64,000 nucleotides of DNA from contig JAQPZY010001297.1 of the NCBI GenBank assembly GCA_029931535.1, positions 1,860,001 to 1,924,000 on the forward strand, in the 5' to 3' direction. How positions within the stretch are numbered: the first letter of the stretch is position 1; each line of letters opens with the position of its first letter. Origin of the DNA: Margaritifera margaritifera. Taxonomy: Eukaryota > Mollusca > Bivalvia > Unionida > Margaritiferidae. Below are positions 14,501 through 27,000 of the stretch, piece after piece. Position numbers and translations under genes: made by a program. Under the pieces are notes generated by a model, which was not told where the DNA came from, did not search any database, and worked only from the letters and a program-made list of their open reading frames with translations.

Positions 14501-17500
14501 TTATATTATGATAGCTCTATTCTAGTTGAGAATATTTGTACAATTTTGTATAATGATAACGAATTGATCATTTCAACTTTAATTTCTGAACCGGGCCATG
14601 GCTGAATCTAATGAATTCATGAAAATGTACAACATCTGTTTCTGTGTGTAGGTTGATAATTCCTCAGTGATGGGAGAATCTGAGCCCCAATCCAGGACTG
14701 CTGAATTCACCAATGAAAACCCACTGGAAACCAGAAATTTGGCTTTCTTCGCTACCAGTGCTGTGGAAGGTAAGGGAAATCTAATATGTTGATTGGTTTA
14801 TATGTTTAACCACTGAATTATATTTTACTACAGTGGTTGTTGGGTGCTAAACTATGGTGGAAATAAGATACAGCTGCCATCTAATACGAGTTCTTTAGGT
14901 GGAGATTTTATATGGCTCTTTGTAACCAGAAGCTTGCGAGCTAAATTTCAATTTGTGCTGCGATGTTGAGTGTACTTGAACCATAGATCCTCACTTGGCA
15001 AGTGCAATATAGTGTAGTGCCAGAATTTTAATAGCACATGTAAACTTGCGAATTACCCTCAGCAACAGTCTACACAGCAAAAGTGTAGCAGGGTCCTTAC
15101 ACTTTGTCTCCATTTTATTTCCAGTTCTAATTTTCCTTTACGCTCGAAATAATAGCTGTATTATTTACTCCAAAGCTGTCACAGGATAAAAAATGGAGGA
15201 GGGGTTCACGCACAGTTCACATTTTCGAAGACCTCATCAGGTCTTAAAGTGTGATTTTATTGTCAACTTAAGTCACTTCAGAACAAGTCTAAATTAACTG
15301 CCATGAATCATATATAATTAAAACCCTTACTGATTCCACCCCATCCTAAACCCACCCGCAACTCATATATCTCCCACCTATTCCATGTTGTTAATATGGG
15401 AATATCCTTCAGTGAATGACGAAATTGTGTGGAGCTTGCCATTTTTCTGATTTATCAGCAGAATAGACATTAATTAGCTGATGTGTTTTTTTAAAAAACA
15501 ATTAGGATCACAAAATTGAAAGAAAAGAACTAAAACAGTATTTAAGAGTTCACAGAGTATGCGATGATAGACTTTTCTAACACCAAACTTAAAGACAAAA
15601 TAGAAGCTAAAAAGCAAAAACATTTGTTTACAAATCTTAGGATCAATTATTCTGACTCAGCAGGTATATTCAGTTTGGATCACCTGTTGTACATCTTCAT
15701 AAACTTGTATCAAGTTTGACAAAGCATTCTTTGGTTATAGGGGCCCCGGGTAACCAAGTGGTCTAAGGCGCTTGCCTGTACAGATCACTGACATCTCACT
15801 TCTGTCTGCGTGGGTTTTAGTCTCGGGCTTGGTCAACGTGGGTGTGTGAGAAAGTTCGCCAGTAGCTTCCCCTGGGTAGGTCGTTATTCCCGGGTTTTTT
15901 CCCGGGTTGTTCCTCCACCAAATATACTGGCCGCCATGTATAGTCTATCATGAGTTGAAAAATCGTGTTAAACCCACAAAACCACACACAATCTCTGATT
16001 ATATAATGTCATTGTCATATTTTCTACAGGTACTTGCCGCGGTATTGTTGTCAAGACTGGTGACCAAACTGTAATGGGTCGTATTGCCAACTTGGCCGCT
16101 GGTCTTGAAGTTGGAGAAACTCCCATTGCTAAGGAAATTGGTCATTTTATCAGTATACTCACTGGTGTGGCTGTTTTCCTGGGAGTGACCTTCTTCACCA
16201 TTGCTTTCATCCTCGGATACTTCTGGCTCGATGCAGTCATCTTCTTGATAGGTATTATTGTAGCCAATGTGCCAGAGGGACTTGTGGCCACTGTGACTGT
16301 AAGTAACACATTTATCCGTTACATGCAATTTCCAAAATAGTCTTCATTATTGCACACAAAGGATAATCTAATTAAAATGGAGATCTGCGCTTATAATTCA
16401 TTCCCAGTAGATTTGATGGGCATCATTATGAGGTCAATGTTTAAATTGCAGCTTTCAACTTGTTTAAAGTGAAAAACGTCATTTGGAACGTGTCATTGCT
16501 AACCATAACTCCCCATAACACTGATCAAACGCTTTATCTGATAGGTTACTAAAAATAAGTGGACCAGACATTTTAAAGGTCTCCAAAAATGAACTTTTAT
16601 CTGTGTGTGTCGGATGTCTTTTGTATCGGAGATCTTGATTTTAATCAGATTGACAAAAAGTGTTTATGTTCATTGTGTGCAGCGTATTGTCATCTGTCAG
16701 TACCCACAAAATGTATTGAAGATCAAAATTTGTTTAACCACCGGTTGTGATTATTAACAGAATTTGTATGAACATTTTTGTTGGACCGAATGAGAGAAAA
16801 ATTACCGAAGACGATACTTTAGAAAGTTTTTAGATATTGCTACAATAATTAAAGTGTTCGAAATCTGCAGTTGTCCACATTTCCAGGATATTGTTGAACC
16901 CGCCTTAGTAGAAGCTTGACAGAGTGCCTTGTCGAAAGCTTGACATAGAGCCTTGGTGGATGCTCAACATAGCGCCTTAGCGAAAGCTCGACATAGCGAC
17001 TTGGGCGACACTCGCCATTCCACTTTGCCAGAAGCTTGACATAGCATCTTGGTGAAAGCAAGCTTGACATAGTGCCTTGGCAAAAGCTCGAAATAGCTCC
17101 TTGGTGAAAGCAGGCTTGACAAGGAGCCTTTGCAGAAGCTTGACACAGAATATTAGTGGAAACTCGATATCGTGCCTTGGCGAAAGTTTCATGTAGCACC
17201 TTGAGAAAGCTCGACATAATACCTTAGCAGTTGCTCGACATAGTACAGTGATGGAAGTTCTACATACAGCCTTGGCGGACGTTTGTCGTAATGCTTGGGA
17301 AGCAGCTCGTCATAGCGATCACTTTGATATATGTGTGCGCATCCATAAGACCGTCTATATGAACAGGCATTCCTAGACACTAATTAGGGCAATGTTAAAG
17401 CTTTTTAATTAAGCTCTGTGTAAAAAGTTTAATTTCTATCTCAATAAAATGCAGGCTGAACATAAAATGGGTGTCTTTTTAGTCTTTGTCAATCAAAAAC

Positions 17501-19462
17501 CATCTTCATGTGCTAAGAAGATTTATATGACCAAGTTATTATAATATTTTTCCAAGATATTGCTAGTTTGTAAATCGAGAGGAATATTTTAAATATTTAA
17601 TCTGTCATTCATCACATCAGTTTATATTGTCTCGTTTGGAAAAGAGAAGACTTCTTCCTCAATAAAGTTTGAGTTTAGCCTTCACCCAGTTTTGTATAGA
17701 TTTTTAGCACTACTGGCTTATGGGATGGTCTCTCGTCAATCCGTCCGTTAGCACAAGTTTGTTATCGTTACTCCTCCTCAACTACTTGGACGATTGTCTG
17801 CAGCTTTACAAACAGGTTCATCCCATGGTCTCATTGGTCCTAAATGAACACGCTGCCTCTCAGACATCCAGTATGGCCGCCACAGTGGCCATCTTGAAAA
17901 TCTTGTTACCGCTATTTTTCCTAAATGAATGATCATATCAGCATGGAGTTTTCACTAAAAGACTTATTATGTCTGCTTGGTCATAAATTAAAACGGCGCC
18001 GATCTGATGTTCATAATGGCCGCCACATCAGCCAGCTTGAAAATCTTGCAATCGCTACTCCTTCTGAAAAAAATGTCATATTAGCGTGGGGTTTTCAACA
18101 AAAGACTTGTTATTACATCTAGTTGGTCCTAAATAAAAATGCTGCCACACAGACATCCAATATGTGTCCATCTTGAAAATCTTGTTCCCGCTTCTTGTCC
18201 TGAATGAATGGTCATATCAAAATTGGTTTTCACTGGAAGACTTATGAGGTTGGTCGTAAATGAAAATGGTGTCGATCTGACCGCCAATATAGACACCATA
18301 ATGGCTATCTTGAAACTTGTGTTATAGCTCTTTGTCCTAGATGGATGGTTATATCGACATTGTGCTTTCACCAAAAGACTTCTTATGACGTCTGGTTGGT
18401 CCTAAATTGAAATGGTGCCAATCTGATATCCAGTATTGCCACCATTGAGGCCGACTTGAAAATCTTGCTAGACAAAACGGAAAGTCATATCAACACGGAG
18501 TTTTCACTAAGAATATTTCGTACGATGTCTTGCTGCTTGTAAATTAACATGGTGCCGATCAGACTTCAAATATGGCCACCATGGTGGCCATTTAGAATGT
18601 TTTATCACTACACTTAAATGGAAGGACATTTGTGCCATGGTGTTTTCATTAGAAGAATTTGTATAGTGTCTGGTTGGTTTTACATGAAAATGATGCAAAC
18701 TAACATTATCGCCAGCATGGTAGCCATCTTGAGAATATTTTTATCCCAACCAATTCCAAATAGATATCATATCAGAAACAGGGTTTTCACCAATAGACTT
18801 CCTACGATACCTAGTTGCTGCTAAATGAAAATGGTGCCAAACGTACATCCCATTTGGCAGCCACGATGGCCATCTTGAAAATCATTTTGTCACTACTCCG
18901 CCTGAATGGATGGTCATATTGGCTTGGAGTTTTCACCAAAAGACTTCCAGTGTCCATTTGGTCTTAAAAAAAAAATGCCAATATGAGATCCAATATATAC
19001 ACCACAGCAGATAATTTGAAAATCTTGGTTTCGCTGAATAATATCAGAGACGGTTTCAACATTCTGCAGTTAAAAGAAAGAAATGGTCTTGTCTTTTATT
19101 CCTGGAATTTAATTCTGCTAGTAAAGCGTCAGCCCGTTTGCGCGACTGTTGTTTCTTTTTTTCTTCAATGTACAGAACATCTTTTTAATGCCCCCCGCTA
19201 GGTGTGCCTGACCCTGACTGCCAAGCGTATGGCCAGCAAGAACTGTCTGGTGAAGAATCTAGAAGCCGTAGAGACGCTTGGCTCCACTTCCACAATCTGC
19301 TCTAACATGACTGGCACCCTTACCCAGAACAGAATGACTGTCGCTCACATGTGGTTTGATGGCAGAATTGTAGAGGCAGCAACTAGTGATGATCAGTCCA
19401 GTGAGTGTGCTTGGTTATTAAGCATTAGCGAATTATTTTATTAGAGCCTGGTCTAGTTGATC

Positions 19463-19556
<94 letters not shown>

Positions 19557-20710
19557 CAGGATAATCCTACCAGGTCAAGTGGGCGACTAAGTCACCGTAA
19601 AACGTAAAATTTGCCTTGTTCTGTCAGTTGTTTATGACTTTTGAAATGCTCCATCTAGGCAGCCGAGTAACTCAGTGTGGTAAGCTGCAAGCGAAACGTA
19701 TTTCAGGCAGATTTTGATGTCATTTGCGCTGAGAAAACAAACATTTTACCATTACCCACAAGTTATCGTTGGTTATTACTGCTCGATTTCCGCAACTTAT
19801 GATTTGATGATGAAAACATACCAACTTGTGTTTCGAAACTTGAAACATTAAGCAACGATTTGTGTTTAAGAATAGAATCGGTGAACGCACTTTCAAAATA
19901 TATTTATTGAAGATTTTAACTACCATGCTTGCGTTTTTTTTCTTCGTAAAATCAGTCTCAAACCGTAAGTGTACCGTCAAGGGATAATAATGGCTGTCAG
20001 GGAAAGCACCACTTCATTAGACTGTCTGTTTTCCTAATTTATTGGGCACATAAATTAAGGAAATTATAAAATTAGTAGAAAGCAAAGTCTAGATATTATG
20101 TACTAGAAGATTTAGCCTAAAAATACATTTTCTTAGACCAGAAACGAATGGGAAATGCTTTGTTATGGAACTCGAAAAGCAATATAAGGTCAAGGTTGTT
20201 GTTTTACATCATTCATTTTTGCGCAAAATACAACCCCCCCCCCCCCCAAAAAAAAATCAACAAACAGCGAAGCAAATACTAACTAATGCACGACGTTATT
20301 ACGAGTACGTAGCCAATACAATATTGAAAGCATACATTTGAAATCCTATATATATATTATTTTACTGAAGCTAGAAAGTGTGAGTGGTCATATTAAGAAA
20401 ATCCCTGGCATGCGTGGCGCGATATTTGTTCTTAGCTGTGTGCCGATTCTGTTGGAAAGAAGGATTTAGTCAATTCGTATATCCACTTAAGTCTTTAATG
20501 CTTAAGTTAATCGCCGATGAATAGTCACGGTGATGTTTTATCAGCAACAATGACATTAAATGTCAAAGTTCTGATGTTATTAAATGGTTTATGTGGCCTT
20601 GGTCTCAACACCATGTATTTTGGCCGTATGACTTCACATGAACACATTATAAACAATATATTATAATTAATTCTAATTGATAAGAATAACTAGACTACAT
20701 CATTGTGATT

Positions 20711-20775
<65 letters not shown>

Positions 20776-21278
20776 CAGCTGCCACTAAAACAAGCAATTT
20801 AATATTTATAATTTTCAAAACTTGACAGTCCAAAAGATTCACCTTGAACTTTGAATTAACTCCCAAAACATGTAGTTGCAAAGTTCAGGTTACTCATCAT
20901 CAGTGACCACTGTGCCTTGAATGGATGAATCCAATCATTTAAAGATGTATGTATATGTGCTCTCATGTACATGATATAGGGTTTGTTTCAAACTAATTCA
21001 GAAATGTTTTTGATTGCCATTTTCTTGTGAAGTTTTAGAAACAAGAAAAAAAATCTTGTTTAAGTGGCAGTTGATTAAGCTGATGAAGAATTTGTAAATG
21101 TTTTTAATTACAATACTGTTATCTAGGTACTCATGTCAGTTAAAATAAATTACAATGAGCAGTTTCTGCTGTGCACTTTTGAAGTCATATGACCAAAATT
21201 CATTGCATAATATATCTTTATCCAGACATACACAATTTCAAGTATGAATACACTGCATATGAATATCACACACACACA

Positions 21279-21362
<84 letters not shown>

Positions 21363-23591
21363 TATATGAGCCGGGTCACGGGAAACACGGCCTTATGACA
21401 AACATGTCGATACTTACCTTTTTGCATTTTCTAATACAGTAATGCTTTAAAACCATAATAATATAAATTTTAGCGCCATTGTGTGTCAGTTTTTCCGTCC
21501 AGGGGCTTGAGAGGGACTCCATATTGCTTTCAAAACGCAACGTCATGACGTTATGGTACCGTTGTACAAACTGTAACGTAATAGTTGAACTGCTTACATA
21601 AATACAGCGATTTGCAATTGCACATCAAAACTTATTTCACGGCATGAAATGATGTTTAGTTATTTAATACGAAATTTTTTTAGTTAACTGGGTTGAATAT
21701 TTTTGATATATCTTATATTATCGGCACATATATTTTGTAACTGTGTTAAGTCGGGGAATGGATATGATATTTGAATTGTAACACATTCTTTTGTAAAACT
21801 TGATTTCGTTGTCAAATGAACATAATCAAATGTTGACAATAAATATACGGTGGTGCCAAACTAATATTGCAATATTATAACATAGTCTCACTTAAAATAT
21901 GCTAAAGAATAGCACGAAGCTTCTAACTCTTCTTAGGGTCTTGGAAATATGATGTCCTGATAGCAGGGCCTGAGAAACCCCCTCAAATGCTTAACCAAAT
22001 ACTCTTGACGATGCCTACTCAGTCCTGCTCTCTGCATCAGGTCTGGACGCTTGTCGATCTCGATTGTCTGTCCAGAGATCTTCATAATATCGATTGGGAT
22101 CTCCTCCTTCATTGTGAAAAATATCAGCATCTGTATATTGGATGTAAAGCAATATGATTCATTGTGTTAATGTACAAAGATGACATAAAATATGATAAAC
22201 AGTACCGTATGTCTCGCAGGGGATTGAAGAACTGGGCACGATATACGTTCTAGTCTCTCCACTTCCAGGTAGTGTCTTCATCAGCTCGTCGATAAGAGTA
22301 CTGCGTCTTTCTCATACTTTAGCATTTCTCTCATATTTAAGATGTGGTCATACATGGCATTTTGCTTCTGACTGGCATTAAAATGTTCTCGGCACCCGCA
22401 ACCCTTTCTGATAAAATCGCACACTGTCCTTAAACTTACCTCTGTTTTAATTTTCTATCAATGACTTCATTATCAGATTCATTAACTTTGGCTTCCTCCT
22501 CACTGTTGTATTTGTCGTCCTCGGAGTTCAAATTATTCACATTATTGACACCATCATCGTCCGTTACTAACGAGGGTGAATGGGATGTGAATGCAGGAAC
22601 CCTACCAAAGTGTTCAGCAAACATATGTTCCAATTCATATTAAAATAATAACTGTAATTTACTCTTAATACACAAAAGGTTTGAACAAATAATTATTGAT
22701 ACAACCCCCCCACAGCAACAGCCCCCCCCCCCAAAAAAAAATAAAAAACATAAAATAAAACAAAACCCGCTCCATCACATATTGTACAGTTAACGATTCT
22801 TTCGTTTTATTTGAATTTTGGTCGTGGATATTTTCCCACAAGTCTAGACAAAAAATATTAAACGTAAATAACCAGATGATATTTTTTATTACTTTTCATT
22901 AGATAAAAAAAAATAATATCGATTGACATACCATAATTTGCCTGAATGTACCCGCTAAAAATACCCGCTGAAACATAAGTTTATATTCAAGGGTCATGAA
23001 TTATTTTGCCCTACATTACAAAATTACTTCAGTTTGCTATAGTAAAATATATTTTGAAATTATATCTTTCGGTTTCTTCCTATTTTTATAATTAAACCTT
23101 CTAATTATTTTTGGAATTTAATGGGCTTCTACACACTTTCATTGCAGAATAAGAATGGTTATAAAGTTGAAGATAAACATGTTAATCTTATCATCTTCCA
23201 ATCGTTTAAAATTACAATTTTCCTAAACATAAACTTTAGTTTAAGGAACAAGGAAAAATGGCGGGGAAAGAGCATCGACAATGGGATTTGAAGCGGGTTC
23301 GCTCAGATAGTCAAGTAAAATATTAAAAATGTTCCTAAAATGCTACAAATTGTGCCACAGAATTTACACTAGTACAAGTAATCTGTTTTGTCTTACATAA
23401 CTCTTCCACCTCCTTTCCACTCTTTCGCAGAACTAAACTTTTCAACTGGTTGTTTTTTTTTTAAAGGTGACAGAAAGTATAAGTGATAAAAAATGTATGA
23501 AATAATTATTAGATTTTATATTGTTCAATTTGCTAAAGAAATAAACAAACAAAAGACATTTCTTTCAAAATATTATATAAATACATACATT

Positions 23592-23641
<50 letters not shown>

Positions 23642-23969
23642 TACATTTTATAAGGTTTAGATTTATTCGTTGATTACTAAAGTATAATCGAATTACGATA
23701 AATAAATAAATAAATAATTATATTAATAATTACATTTCTTCATTTTGTCATTGTTTGAAATATTTCTTTAATATTAGCGATTAACTTACATTAAATGCAT
23801 TGTCATCTGTAGAATCTATGAAAAGCTTGCAAAGGGTTTTCTTGAAACCAATATCGGTCACTCTTGAACATGGCAAAACACTTCCGTATAATCGTGACGT
23901 ACGAGAATCTAAGTGGGGTTTTCCAGCGTTTCTCTCTCAATGTTATAAGGCTGGTTTTAGTATGAACTG

Positions 23970-24041
<72 letters not shown>

Positions 24042-27000
24042 CTGAGTAATGGGATTAATTAGTGATGATTAGGAAAATGCTAAACATGATTAGATTATCC
24101 AACAGTCAAGTATTTTGATGGGAAATGTTTGTTTTGAACTAACAAAACTAGAGTCTAGTAGACTGGAGATTTTGCCAAGCATTGGATAAATAATCCTTAA
24201 CAACTGTTTAACCCCATCATAATCAACAGTAACCGAAGATGTGAACTGCATTTCAGTCCAGAATTGCAACTAGTAGGAGATATTAATTGACAATAACTAA
24301 TTTGCATCGTTCACGGCCTCGCGACATATTTTGTAATCATTTTTTATACGCCTGGTCCATCTGTCTGCCCATCACACCTTAAAGCTTTGTGGTTAGGATT
24401 ATTACTAGCACTTTGGGGAGCCATCTGTGTTCCTTGAATACATATCTAGCTAAAAACTATTCAGTAATAATCTTGAATATATAGTTTATAGTAATGCTTT
24501 CAGTTAAGATCTTTTGATGTTCCGTTCTTTAATGGATATTATTTGTAGTATTCCAAAGATGTTGTTATATGCTTCTTTCTCTTTTTGTATTCATCAGTTC
24601 TTTTTCTGATCTGTCTTCTTTCAAATGTTTAAATTACAGAAGGATTCTGTTGGATCTTGATACTGAGCCTAATTGCAGTGACAAATACTGCATGGTATGC
24701 CAACAGGGTCCTTTGATCTTTTTAAAGACAGATTTCTTTTTTAAAATTATTTTTCAGGCTTAAAAATCATTTGTAAATTGTGATTTTGTCTCAGACAGTC
24801 ACGAAGAAGGGACACACAGTTGTTTCAGATTTCGCTTGATTTTGTTGCATGCTTTTTAAAATAGAAACCATGATTTTATATGATAAGCTGTGACATTGCC
24901 TGCATTCCAATGTTTAAAGTCGCTTTTTCAAGGAACAGGCATCTTGGAAAAACTATTTTTTGAAAATGGTATTGATGTGGGGTTTCCACAAGAAGACTTC
25001 TTGTGATGTCTAGTTGGTCCCAAACGAAAATGGAGTCAATCTGATGTCAAATATGCCAATCTGACGGCCACAGTAACCATCTTGAATATCATGTGATTGT
25101 CACTCCTGATTGGATGACGATATCAGCATGGAGTTTGTACTAAAAGACTTCTTATGATGTTTAGTTGGTCTTAAATGAAAATTGTGCCGATCTATTGTCC
25201 AAATTGGCTGCCACAGTGGCCAGTTTTAAAGATGTATTTATCGCTACTTCCCCTGAATGAAAATAATATTGCCATGGTGTTTTCACGAGAAGACTTCTTA
25301 TGATATTTATTTGGTCCTAAATGAATATGGTGTCACTTGCACATCCAGTATCTTGAAAATCTTATTATCACTACTCCTGAATGGATGGCCATATCAACAT
25401 GTTTTCTTAAAAAAAAAAAAAAAACTTCTTATGATGTCGTGTTTGCCTTAAATGAAAATGGTGCTGCTCAGACATCTAGTATGGCCACCACAGTGGCGAT
25501 CTTCAAATTATTGTCACTACTTAAGAATGAATCATCATATTAGCATGGGGTTTTCAATAAAAGACTTATTATGAAGTCTAGTTGGTCGTAAATGAATCGG
25601 GTGCCAATCTGATTTTTAGAATGGCCACCACAATGGCCATCTTGAAAATTTTGTTATTGCTACTTCTTATAGATGGCTGGTTATGTTGATATTATAATTT
25701 CAGCACACGACGTTTTTTGAAGTCTTGTTGGTTCTGAATGGAAATGGTGCCAATCTGATATCCAATATGGTCACCATGGCAGCTATATTGAAAATCTTAT
25801 CATTACTCGTTCAGAATGGAAAGTCATCTCAACATAGGGTTTCCACCAGAAGACGTCTTATGATGTTATTTTGGTCCTAAAAGAAAATGGTGCCAATCTG
25901 ATACACAATATGCCACCAAAGCAACTAATTTGGACATCTTGTTATTACTGAAAAATATCAGAGATGGTTTAGATACTCAGCTGTTAAAAGGTAGAGGTTG
26001 TCCCATCTTGTATTCCTGGATATTCCTTTTGGCTTGTGGAGAAACATTTCTTTTGATGGATTTTTGTGTAAGGGATTTAAATACACAAACATGTTTGCTT
26101 CATCCTATTTGTTGGAACACATATAATTTGTTTATACCATTCAATACTTTTGCACTTGCAGGAATGTTAAATGGTTCTTTGTTTTAGATTATATTGTATT
26201 ATTTGCATCGATGTGTTTCGATGGAGTTCATTCATAACAGGGCTAGATTAAGGTAATTTTATTTTTCCTAACAGGCCATAAGGTTAACTGAGCTTATTGT
26301 ATATTCCTACTTCAAACACACGGATTCATCATGCATCTGTGCAATGTACATCATTCATCCACAAATGCTATTTTCAGCATCTTCTCAGAAAACACTGGAC
26401 AAATTTCAAAAAAACATGGCAGAGAGCATTCTGGCAGTAAAACCTTTGAAATTATCCAAATGATGCTGATCTGCCATCAGATCTGGTGCCATTACGATAA
26501 ATAGGAAAACATTTAAATGACCTCGGTAGAATTTAATGAGCAAAATGTGACGAAATTTGGGAAGAAAACATCCTGACATGAAGGCCTCTACATCTTATAC
26601 AGGGGCTCCGGCAGGCCGAGTGGTCTAAGATGCTTACTTTTACAGATCACTTGCACATCTCACCTCTGTATGCGTGGAATTGCGTCCTAGCTCAACCAAC
26701 GTGGGTATGTCAGAAAGTTTGTCTGTAGCTTCCTGTGGGTCGGTGGTTCTTCTCTAGATCTTCCTGGGTTCTTCCTCCACCAAATATACTAGTCGTCATA
26801 TAGAGCCAATCATGCGCTGAAAAATGGTGTTAAACCAAATTAAACCAAAACCAAACATTTCATACAAATGATGCTGATGCACCATCAAATATGGACACTG
26901 TTTCTAAAATTAGCACGAGTTAAGTTGACTTGTCAGAAATAAAGGAATTTTAGCATCTGCTCTGGCATTTATTTTTGAGGTAGACATCTGTCTGGTGAGT

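Noticed and set aside
15740..15990. tRNA gene
   Set aside because: Only the promoter boxes resemble a tRNA; no full cloverleaf or acceptor stem, and the unit continues into a SINE body and tail shared by three copies.
15999..16328. 109-codon minus-strand frame
   Set aside because: It is antisense to the well-supported M3-M4 exon.
16849..17217. A 122-codon minus-strand frame with Cys and Ser-Phe-x-Lys repeats
   Set aside because: The 24-bp minisatellite preserves frame; the apparent protein repeat is eight residues per unit.
16901..17317. CRISPR-like regular repeat spacing
   Set aside because: Units are contiguous with no unique spacers, and the DNA is animal nuclear; likewise the 27-bp array at 46461.
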